Origin: Thermincola carboxydiphila
Lineage (GTDB): Bacteria > Bacillota > Thermincolia > Thermincolales > UBA2595
Length of the DNA stretch: 64,000 nucleotides
NCBI GenBank assembly: GCA_016841045.1
Contig: JAENZX010000012.1
Span: 29,236 to 93,235, forward strand
Direction of reading: 5' to 3'
Below, one piece after another: positions 25,239 through 31,938 of this stretch. The position numbers were made by a program, and so were the translations under genes. The first letter of the stretch is position 1. Each line of letters opens with the position of its first letter. The notes beneath the pieces are model-generated. The model searched no databases, was not told the origin of the DNA, and saw only the letters and a list, made by a program, of their open reading frames with translations.

Positions 25239-25328
25239 ATTGACCACCTCACCAGTTGTTTAACCGATGCCCCTTCTAGTAACACTGATTAATGACCGGC
25301 AGTAAGTAACTTTCACTAGAGAAAAAAG

Positions 25329-25410
25329 AAAAACCACAGAGATATCTATTCAACTCTAATTTGGTAAATTTATTTACTCTTTCTCTGTGTACTCTGTGCC
25401 CTCTGTGTTC
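25329..25410. repeat. CACAGAG-type inverted repeat element, locus B
   Basis: Within the 320-bp gap before the YdcF-like gene, AAAAACCACAGAGATA (left arm) faces TTTCTCTGTG-TA-CTCTGTG-CC-CTCTGTG (right arm). This is the same motif set as at 6445-6622 but with a shorter, 35-bp centre. The rest of the gap shows no gene; the last 15 bases carry the AAAGGAGG site of the next gene. Confidence 0.7.
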
Positions 25411-25560
25411 AATTGGAGATAAATTTTGTTAGAAGGGGTACCAGTTTATCTTATTGTTTCTTGTCAGCCGATTAATTAAACCTTTCCGTGAACAGCGCGG
25501 GGAGGAGTTAGGGTCTGGATGTAGAAAATAAGAGTAAATATCGAAAAAGGAGGTATATAT

Positions 25561-26169
25561 TTGGGATACCTTAGAATAATCCTGGTTGCTGTTGTTGTAT
25601 TCGCTGTTGCCCTTCTCTTCTCACCTGTAGTACAGATGATCGGGGAACCTTTGGTAGTTAAAGATCCTCTCCGCAAAGCAGATGCGGTAGTAGTCTTAAG
25701 CGGAGGTTGGGAAAATGAAAATAAGCTGTCCCAAAGTACCCTGGAGAGATATAAATATGGGATGAAGCTCTATCAAAAAGGTTACGGCCACTACATAATA
25801 TTCTCTGGCGGCAATATGAACGGAAACCCTTCCGAGGCTGAGAAAATGGCGGAAATGGCGTTAACTGACGGTTTCCCCAATGAAACCATTATTATTGAGG
25901 GAAATTCTGAATCGACATGGGAAAATACCCTGTTTGTCAAAAAAATCCTTCTGGACAGACAGTTGAAAACAGTAATACTTGTAACCTCCCCCTACCATAC
26001 ACTTAGAGCAAAAACAATGTTTAAAGAAAAAGGAATTGATGTTACCACCGCTCCAGTTCTTAACAGTGAATTTTTTGCAGCTACGGGCACAGACAATTAT
26101 CGCATCGCACGGCTGATTTTCACCGAATACCTCAAATTTGGCCTCTATAAATTAAACATTATACGCTAA
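25561..26169 (+). CDS. YdcF/DUF218-family membrane-anchored protein
   Basis: A 202-residue protein with one N-terminal helix (LRIILVAVVVFAVALLF), then a YdcF-like Rossmann-type domain. Family motifs are DAVVVLSGG, FSGGNMNGNPSEAEKMAE, IEGNSESTWENTLF and LVTSPYHTLRAKTMF. Relatives include ElyC and SanA, linked to envelope and undecaprenyl-phosphate biology, but no catalytic activity is firmly assigned. The start is TTG at 25561 with AAAGGAGG eight bases upstream. It stands alone between divergently placed neighbours and has its own terminator. Confidence 0.88.
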   Translation: MGYLRIILVAVVVFAVALLFSPVVQMIGEPLVVKDPLRKADAVVVLSGGWENENKLSQSTLERYKYGMKLYQKGYGHYIIFSGGNMNGNPSEAEKMAEMALTDGFPNETIIIEGNSESTWENTLFVKKILLDRQLKTVILVTSPYHTLRAKTMFKEKGIDVTTAPVLNSEFFAATGTDNYRIARLIFTEYLKFGLYKLNIIR

Positions 26170-26171
26170 TA

Positions 26172-26201
26172 AAAGTCCCAAATTACACCGGGACTTTTTT
26201 T
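26172..26201 (+). terminator. Intrinsic terminator after the YdcF-like gene
   Basis: AAAGTCCC and GGGACTTT arms with a 10-base loop, followed by a run of T residues. A second small hairpin (CTGCCG-TTAAT-CGGCAG) follows at about 26213-26229. The rest of the gap up to 26403 shows only short ACTACCC-type tandem sequence near 26373-26402. Confidence 0.9.
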
Positions 26202-26403
26202 ACAAAAAAAATCTGCCGTTAATCGGCAGTTCATGAAAAGTTACTGAAAAAGTAAAAAGTTACTGATTGTGATGCACTATTATTGTGCGTTATTTTTTAG
26301 AAAATATACCAAATTTGTTCCGAATAACAAAATTTTAGTGGGTAGTTTACGTGCACAGACCGTCCGATTTCACACTACCCACTACCCACTCCTCACTACA
26401 CTG

Positions 26404-27210
26404 CTACTTAATCAACCGGTTCTTCACCATCACCAAAGGCAGCCTCAGGGTCAGTACAATAAATCCGACCAGCCAGCCCACATGCCCGGCCATTGACCAT
26501 GAGGTATTCCCCAGTATCAGTGGGCGGACAATCTCTACCGTGTGATAAAGAGGGGTCATCCAAGCCAGTGTCCGGACTCCCTCAGGAAGAGTCTCAATAG
26601 GAAAAAAGATACCTGAAAATAAAAACATCGGAGAAATCAGCAGTGTAAAGAAATATCCAAAAGAATCATAATTAGGCGCCAGGCTTGTCCACAGCATGGA
26701 GATTATTGAAAATGCAACAGCCATCACTGCCAGTGGCAAAGGGACCATAATAGCTAAGGGTGACTTTACAAGACCAAACAAAAGTGTAACTGCTAAAAAT
26801 ACAGTTCCGTAAAGAACTCCTTTAAAGGTCCCGTACATGACCTCCCCCATTACGACATCATCCATACTAACAGGCGTTGCTACCATAGCATGAAAAGTTC
26901 TATGGTAACTCATCCGGGTAAAACTGTCATAGGTCATTTCATACGATGTTGCAAACATTGCAGATGATGCAACAAGTCCAGGGGCAAGAAAGTTAATGTA
27001 CGAAAGGTCGTTTATTTTTGTAATATACGCCCCCAGCCCAAAACCCATAGCCCACAAATAGAGGATAGGATCGATAAAATTAAACATTATATTGGCCTTC
27101 CAGGTCTTTTTAAATACCCTGAGGTTCCGGAGAAACACTCTCCATACCAGAGGCCATGAGATATCAGGCCATGAAGTGTAACCCTTCAGCAGCTTAGCCA
27201 GCTTGTACAC
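26404..27210 (-). CDS. ABC-2 type exporter permease, NodJ-like
   Basis: Integral membrane half of an ABC exporter, 268 residues with six predicted helices. Typical features are the N-terminal amphipathic segment before FIDPILYLWAMGFGLG, the central MVATPVSMDDVVMGEV, and the C-terminal FLFSGIFFPIETLP followed by MTPLYHTVEIVRPL, which is the NodJ/ABC-2 signature. The start is GTG at 27210 after GGGGTGATC. The ATPase gene lies 62 bp upstream on the same strand, so the two form one transporter. Substrate unknown; relatives export lipo-oligosaccharides or drugs. Confidence 0.92.
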   Translation of the reverse strand: MYKLAKLLKGYTSWPDISWPLVWRVFLRNLRVFKKTWKANIMFNFIDPILYLWAMGFGLGAYITKINDLSYINFLAPGLVASSAMFATSYEMTYDSFTRMSYHRTFHAMVATPVSMDDVVMGEVMYGTFKGVLYGTVFLAVTLLFGLVKSPLAIMVPLPLAVMAVAFSIISMLWTSLAPNYDSFGYFFTLLISPMFLFSGIFFPIETLPEGVRTLAWMTPLYHTVEIVRPLILGNTSWSMAGHVGWLVGFIVLTLRLPLVMVKNRLIK

Positions 27211-27272
27211 AAGATCACCCCAGATTCATACTTTCCTTTGACCATGCATTGAGGAAGTAATCTAAATTCATT

Positions 27273-28229
27273 TTAGTCACCAAGGCTTTCGCCGGTCAGT
27301 TTAAAAAATACGTCCTCCAGCGTGGATGGTCTTAACCGGCGGTAATTCACCTGAACATCCAGACTCTTGGTTTTCACAGACATAAACTCTGAAAGTTCCT
27401 CTCCCGCGTTGGTAAAAAACAAAACATAATCTCCTAATTTTTGATGGTCTTTAATAAGGTCCCCCGAATTTTCCATGAGAGCGGATAAATCATCAGTACT
27501 CAAACCCATTTCCAGTACTTCCTTGCCCACGTACCTGTCCATGAGTTCCTGCGGCCCGCCAGTTTCGATAACCTTTCCCCTGTGGAGGATAACAAGTCGG
27601 TCACATAACTGGCTCGCCTCCTCTAGATAGTGAGTAGTCAGCAGCATAGTTGTACCCGTATCTTTCAGTTTTCTCAACCTCTGCCACAGCATGTGCCTGG
27701 CATATGGGTCCAACCCAGTGGTAGGCTCGTCCAGTATAAGAAGTTCAGGTCTATTCAGAAGGGCTCGCCCCAATGTCAAACGCCGCTTCATTCCTCCTGA
27801 CAGGTTGTTTACTATAGCATCAGCCTTCTCTGACAAATCCATAAAATCCAGTATTTCCTGAGCTCTCTCTGCCGCCAGCCTCCTGTTCATTCGAAAATAA
27901 CCTGCGTAAACCAGGAGATTCTCCAGCACAGTAAGTTCAGGATCAAGATTGTCCTCCTGAGGTACAATGCCTATGCGGGCTTTTATCCTTCGCGCACTGT
28001 CCACGATACTTTCACCAAATACCCTCAACTCACCCGCTGTAATAGGCGAAAAATCATAAATCATTTTCACTATTGTGGTTTTTCCTGCCCCGTTAGGGCC
28101 CAGAAGACCAAGACACTCCCCTGCATAAACAGAAAAGGTTACTCCCCTTACAGCTTCAAAGCCCTCGAAGTTTTTAACCAGTTCATTAATGTCTATAACA
28201 ATATTATTTTCGCTATCCCGCTTCTCCAT
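27273..28229 (-). CDS. ABC exporter ATP-binding protein, NodI-like
   Basis: Cytoplasmic ATPase of the ABC-2 exporter encoded next to it. The 318 residues include Walker A LLGPNGAGKTTIVKM, Q-loop VPQEDNLDPELTV, signature NLSGGMKRRLTLGRA, Walker B ELLILDEPTTGLDP and the switch histidine in LLTTHYLEEA. The C-terminal extension ending in RPSTLEDVFFKLTGESL is typical of the DrrA/NodI group. ATG at 28229 follows GAGGAG. Upstream lies copy 2 of the long hairpin element. Confidence 0.95.
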   Translation of the reverse strand: MEKRDSENNIVIDINELVKNFEGFEAVRGVTFSVYAGECLGLLGPNGAGKTTIVKMIYDFSPITAGELRVFGESIVDSARRIKARIGIVPQEDNLDPELTVLENLLVYAGYFRMNRRLAAERAQEILDFMDLSEKADAIVNNLSGGMKRRLTLGRALLNRPELLILDEPTTGLDPYARHMLWQRLRKLKDTGTTMLLTTHYLEEASQLCDRLVILHRGKVIETGGPQELMDRYVGKEVLEMGLSTDDLSALMENSGDLIKDHQKLGDYVLFFTNAGEELSEFMSVKTKSLDVQVNYRRLRPSTLEDVFFKLTGESLGD

Positions 28230-28329
28230 CTTACTCCTCGGAAAAATCTGACATCAAATGTTATTATAACACATTCCGGCAGTTTAATTATTTAATATTG
28301 TGATAGTAGGATAAAGTTATAATTTGGTG

Positions 28330-28563
28330 CCGGGGTTACTCCTTTCTCTGCCAAGGGTGTGACTGTTTACTCCGATTTATCAGGTATCCATATCTGGTCA
28401 ACTAACCGCCTCAATTTACAAATCCTTGGGTCCCCGCCCAAGCGCCTCCGCCCTGCGGGTTTGTAAATTGATACGATAAGTTGACAGACGATATTGACAC
28501 AATGAAAAATCTCCGCAAACAGTCACACCCTATGCTAGTTCCAAGGAGTAACCCGTACTTTTA
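28330..28563. repeat. Long self-complementary intergenic element, copy 2
   Basis: Same architecture as 23852-24135, in the gap upstream of the ABC exporter. Paired arms: GGGTTACTCCTT 28333-28344 with 28543-28554 (12 of 12); AGGGTGTGACTGTTT 28354-28368 with 28517-28531 (15 of 15); GTCAACT 28397-28403 with 28479-28485; TCAATTTACAAA 28411-28422 with 28460-28471 (12 of 12). CTCCG again sits on both arms as an internal loop. Against copy 1 the outer 12-bp stem differs at four positions, all compensated on the other arm. The apical arms have unrelated sequence in the two copies yet still pair. No coding frame of note lies inside. Confidence 0.85.
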
Positions 28564-28609
28564 GGTTAGTAGTGCCCCTTCAACTAACACTGTTTTTAAA
28601 AAGGCCCTG

Positions 28610-28750
28610 TTAAAATCCTAAGCCTAGTATTGATTTTCCATCTGTTTGAATTAATTTCTCTAACTGAGCAATTTTTTCTTTTAAAGGTTCTACTTCTTCT
28701 TGAATTATTAATTTAATAATTTTGCAAAAGTCAACTTCCGAATCATTCAT
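28610..28750 (-). CDS. Possible 46-residue helical protein
   Basis: ATG at 28750 follows GGAAGGA and opens a short frame reading MNDSEVDFCKIIKLIIQEEV and continuing with EPLKEKIAQLEKLI to a TAA at 28610. The product is an amphipathic helix with heptad-like spacing. There is no family I recognise. The good ribosome binding site and charge pattern favour a real gene, but its size keeps it uncertain. It is about 360 bp downstream of the PemK/MazF-like gene on the same strand, with a hairpin in between, so it is not an obvious antitoxin. Confidence 0.4.
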   Translation of the reverse strand: MNDSEVDFCKIIKLIIQEEVEPLKEKIAQLEKLIQTDGKSILGLGF

Positions 28751-28838
28751 TCCTTCCACATATAAAATAAGCTGTCAAAACGACAGCAGAATAAGAGAAA
28801 AGACCTCCGATTTTATGAAGATTCTGTTAGCCTATAAA

Positions 28839-28871
28839 TGAGAAAGAGCCCCTTGGTAGGGGCCTTTCTCA
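28839..28871. terminator. Strong hairpin in the gap after the PemK/MazF-like gene
   Basis: TGAGAAAG-A-GCCCC pairs with GGGGC-CTTTCTCA around a short TTGGTA loop. On the minus strand it lies downstream of the toxin-like gene and is followed by TTTATAGG, so it may terminate that transcript, but the T run is short. Confidence 0.55.
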
Positions 28872-28876
28872 CTTGT

Positions 28877-29070
28877 GGCTGGTCTTACGATTAATAAATC
28901 TGCCCTATCCACCCTTTTCATTGTATGCAAATTGAGTTCAAAATTATACAAAAAAGAAAAAGCAAATGGCTTTTTCTCGAATTTTAATTGTGGCTGGATT
29001 TATGTCATTTGACTACCCTTCCACACCCATCATTTAGTTAGGGCTGGATTTATGCTAACGCTACCCTTCC
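28877..29070. repeat. GGCTGG...CTACCCTTCC direct repeats
   Basis: Two near-identical units, GGCTGGATTTATG - 6 or 8 bases - CTACCCTTCC, occupy 28992-29022 and 29042-29070, start to start 50 bp. A third, degenerate unit (GGCTGGTCTTACG...CTGCCCTATCC) sits at 28877-28910. They fill the gap between the hairpin at 28871 and the stop of the PemK/MazF-like gene. Nothing else is seen in this stretch. Confidence 0.6.
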
Positions 29071-29110
29071 CTCAAATCAATTATAACACATTTATTTTTA
29101 CTGTCAAATG

Positions 29111-29740
29111 TTATTCAACTATTTTTACTGTAATTTTCAAATCATTGTCTTCTAAACTTATTAGAAAATCTCCAATATCAAAGTGCCGCCTAACAATTTC
29201 AACAACATCTGATTTTGTGAGTGAGTTGACATTAAATTTTTTGCAACTAAATATTATTTCTTTATCTTTTGCGTTTACATTAAAGATGGTATTTGTGTTA
29301 TTATTATCACTAATTATCGTAGAAAAATCCTGTGAGAAAGCTTGATATTGTTCGAAGTACTTCGAATATTCCTTATGCGCTTTATTTGATGACAGCAAAA
29401 CATATTCTTGCAGTTTTTTATTAACCTTTTCTAATTCTACTAGACTAATTTTCAAATATAAATCTCCATCTCTCCATCTATTTTTAATATCTCTTTTATG
29501 GATTACTTGAAATTTATCTATTCTACCAATTGAATTTGTAGAAGGAATACGTATTCCAAAACCCTTCTCTTTAATTTTTTCCCACTTTTCTTTTGTATAG
29601 GTTGTAAGAGGAACAACCAAATAAATTTCGTTTTCTTTAAGTGTTCTAATTATTAATGAAGGATGCTCTCCTATAAATTCTGCTCCGTATATTCCATTAT
29701 ATAATACATTATATACACCACCGTTAACAATCTGTAGCAT
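29111..29740 (-). CDS. PemK/MazF-like protein with C-terminal extension
   Basis: The first 110 residues resemble the PemK/MazF endoribonuclease fold: GGVYNVLYNGIYGAEFIGEH, then PSLIIRT, and IYLVVPLTTY. The usual R-P after the first strand is H-P here. Residues about 110-209 form an extra domain absent from classical MazF (lengths about 110-120), rich in Asn and Lys and without a motif I know. The gene is much more AT-rich than its neighbours, which suggests transfer. ATG at 29740 follows GGGGGG. The stop codon of a truncated frame lies three bases before it, an arrangement like antitoxin-toxin coupling. Toxic activity is inference. Confidence 0.7.
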   Translation of the reverse strand: MLQIVNGGVYNVLYNGIYGAEFIGEHPSLIIRTLKENEIYLVVPLTTYTKEKWEKIKEKGFGIRIPSTNSIGRIDKFQVIHKRDIKNRWRDGDLYLKISLVELEKVNKKLQEYVLLSSNKAHKEYSKYFEQYQAFSQDFSTIISDNNNTNTIFNVNAKDKEIIFSCKKFNVNSLTKSDVVEIVRRHFDIGDFLISLEDNDLKITVKIVE

Positions 29741-29743
29741 TCC

Positions 29744-29955
29744 TTAATCCCCCCAATTCATCTTTACAAAATTAGACAAATTGAAGGAAATTCCTGCTAA
29801 ATATTTTTTACTATACAACTTTAAATTCGCTAATCTTAACAAATAATCACTGTTTTCATCAATACTATGTAGACCATTGGATAGAAAAGTCAGCAGTCTT
29901 CTCTGTGGCCTCTGTGTCCTCAGACCCTTGAGTAGTGCCTGTGAGCACCTCTGTG
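29744..29955 (-). pseudogene. Truncated open frame directly upstream of the PemK/MazF-like gene
   Basis: Reading in from a stop near 29955, the frame stays open and ends at TAA 29744-29746, three bases before the start of the next gene. Its last part reads NGLHSIDENSDYLLRLANLK, then LYSKKYLAGISFNLSNFVKM, which has protein-like composition. No ATG with a ribosome binding site begins it, and its upstream half is made of the CACAGAG repeat at 29899-29960. A gene whose front has been replaced by the repeat, possibly an antitoxin, would explain this; an accidental open frame is the alternative. Confidence 0.3.
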
Positions 29956-29960
29956 GTTAA
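29899..29960. repeat. CACAGAG-type repeat, locus C
   Basis: TTCTCTGTGGCCTCTGTGTC followed after about 30 bases by CACCTCTGTGGTTAA repeats the right-arm motifs of loci at 6445-6622 and 25329-25410. It lacks an opposite-facing arm. It abuts the stop of the GH15 gene and underlies the truncated frame upstream of the PemK/MazF-like gene. Confidence 0.65.
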
Positions 29961-31927
29961 CTGTCTCTTTTGATTTTGTTTCGCTTATCAATCAGCTCTT
30001 TGACAGTTAAGACATATTCGGCGTGGGACCAGGTCAGGGGGGCTACTGAGAGGGGTTCTCCGGTATACGGGTGAATCTGTTCGGGTAGAACGCCGCTGGA
30101 GATAGCCCGGCTGGTCACCCATTTTAATATTTCCAGGGGCCGGGTCAGGTCTTCTTCAGAAATGGCTTTATTTATATACCACTCTGCTAACCACAGGGTA
30201 CAGATAAACCATGGATTTCCAGGTACTTTGGCCGTATCCTCCGACTTCTTAAAGTAGTGATCATCACTATAACGGGCTATCCCGCCAATCCCCGTCTGTA
30301 CCCACAGACCCTTTTCCACCGCCTGCATAGTTGTTACGACCCGGGGGTCATCAGGAGGAAGCACTCCAAATCTTACAACTCCGCATACACTGCTCTCGAG
30401 AGTCGGTTCCTTATGTAAAAACCCATCCTCTCCTACATAAACTCCCCGGAGAAAACGGTTAAGGGATTTATCATAAAGATGAGTCAAAATCCCCTGTTTG
30501 ACTCTGGCAGCGGTGTCTCTAAACAATGTTGCCGACTGGAAGTCGGCAAAGACCTCAGCAAAGTTGGCTGCTGCCATAAGCCCCCCGTAGACAGCGGAAC
30601 AGGTAAATGTAAAGATTCCGCGCCGTTCTTCCCAAAGGTCGTGGCTTTCCCGGGGCAGATTATAATCCTCCATCATGAATTTGACCATAAACTTTGCAGC
30701 AGGGCGAATCAGGGTCCTGTATAAAAGAAGCACAAACTCGATATTCTTTGTATACAGGTAATATTCCCATAAAGCAAATATCACAAGTCCTGTCTCATCT
30801 TCCTGAATAGGCAGCTGGGGCTTACCCTTATGAATCCACGGATGCCAGCTGGAACCAACAGAACCGTCAGGATTGTATTTATGGAGTAAAAACCCCCCCG
30901 GCGTCAATGCATTCTCACAAAATCTGAAAAAAGGTTCTGTCATTTCCGGATACCCTGCACGTATCAGTGCATACGAAACCAGCGCTCCGTCCCTTGGCCA
31001 GCAGTAACTATAATGGTCTCTGTTGTAATTCAATATATCTGAATCATTAGCGGCCAGGATGGCGCCCCTTTTATCAACCTGGGTGCGGATAATCAGCAGA
31101 CTTCTCTTGTAAAGGCCAATTACATCCTGAGGCAGCCCGACGTTACCCAGGTCTGTTTTATTAACCCACTGCATCCAGTAAAATTCCACCGAAGTTAAAA
31201 TACTTTCAGGTGTACGGTTCAGAACATAATTGTTCAGCTGGCTGACTTCTTTAAATTTCTTCCCCGTCACTAACCAGTAATATACTGTATCATGCCCTTG
31301 CGGATTAAGTTCTGACTTAAAGCTGATTGTACTGTCAACCGAACCCTGAGCAATAGGATTTCCCTGAAGATGCCCGTCTTCGGCATCCCTCCAGGTTCCT
31401 TCAGCGCCGCCAAATCGTTTCGTACCAGTTGCGTACTGGTATATCCCCCCACAATTAGAAATACCGTTTACCAGGAAATACCTGCCCTTTTTATAATGGT
31501 ACAGCACCCCAGGGTCGGGTTCATAAGCTGCTGTATCACCAACCTCTGTTTCATAGATGCAAAAATCATGGGTAAAGAACAGCCTGACTTCTCTGTATCG
31601 TTCCGTATGATTCCGTACAACAAGCCGCTTAAGGAAGATATTGTCATGATAATGTACAGCGTCATTTATGGTAATCGATATTTCCATATTCCTGTTAACC
31701 AATCTTATACAAGTCATAAGTGTTTCTTTTTTATACCTTAAAGTCTTCTCCCATTCTGGTTCATCAACCCAAGTGAACTTTCCTTCCACCCAGACACCAA
31801 GACTGTTTTTATTACCCTGTATATGATTGCACTGGCCAACGAACGGGTAATACAAGTCCCGCATATTTAACCCGTTATCAAAGGTAACCAGCATTTCACC
31901 ATTTCCCACCACTAAAGGTCTGGGCAC
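29957..31927 (-). CDS. Glycoside hydrolase family 15 (glucoamylase-like)
   Basis: Cytoplasmic GH15 enzyme that would release glucose from alpha-glucans or alpha-linked disaccharides. The 656 residues have an N-terminal beta-sandwich (to about 260) and a six-hairpin (alpha/alpha) barrel. Active-site motifs are NYNRDHYSYCWPRDGAL, the general acid Glu in SHDLWEERRG and the general base Glu in GVLPEQIHPYTGEP, followed by LTWSHAEYV. No signal peptide is seen. The start is GTG at 31927 after AAGGGGGAG. It is the last gene of an operon with the nucleotidyltransferase fusion and the GH57-GT4 fusion, so it probably turns over the polymer those genes make. Confidence 0.92.
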   Translation of the reverse strand: MPRPLVVGNGEMLVTFDNGLNMRDLYYPFVGQCNHIQGNKNSLGVWVEGKFTWVDEPEWEKTLRYKKETLMTCIRLVNRNMEISITINDAVHYHDNIFLKRLVVRNHTERYREVRLFFTHDFCIYETEVGDTAAYEPDPGVLYHYKKGRYFLVNGISNCGGIYQYATGTKRFGGAEGTWRDAEDGHLQGNPIAQGSVDSTISFKSELNPQGHDTVYYWLVTGKKFKEVSQLNNYVLNRTPESILTSVEFYWMQWVNKTDLGNVGLPQDVIGLYKRSLLIIRTQVDKRGAILAANDSDILNYNRDHYSYCWPRDGALVSYALIRAGYPEMTEPFFRFCENALTPGGFLLHKYNPDGSVGSSWHPWIHKGKPQLPIQEDETGLVIFALWEYYLYTKNIEFVLLLYRTLIRPAAKFMVKFMMEDYNLPRESHDLWEERRGIFTFTCSAVYGGLMAAANFAEVFADFQSATLFRDTAARVKQGILTHLYDKSLNRFLRGVYVGEDGFLHKEPTLESSVCGVVRFGVLPPDDPRVVTTMQAVEKGLWVQTGIGGIARYSDDHYFKKSEDTAKVPGNPWFICTLWLAEWYINKAISEEDLTRPLEILKWVTSRAISSGVLPEQIHPYTGEPLSVAPLTWSHAEYVLTVKELIDKRNKIKRDS

Positions 31928-31938
31928 AAAACTCCCCC

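Noticed and set aside
26365..26402. Tandem repeat array of ACTACCC
   Set aside because: Only about three imperfect units; too short and degenerate to call a repeat with confidence, mentioned in the terminator entry only.
23852..28563. Composite transposon bounded by the two hairpin elements
   Set aside because: The copies are in direct orientation, the genes between them (small proteins, YdcF-like, ABC exporter) include no transposase or integrase, and no target duplication was seen.
28877..29070. CRISPR array
   Set aside because: Only two good units and one poor one, unequal spacing, variable bases inside the unit and no cas genes.
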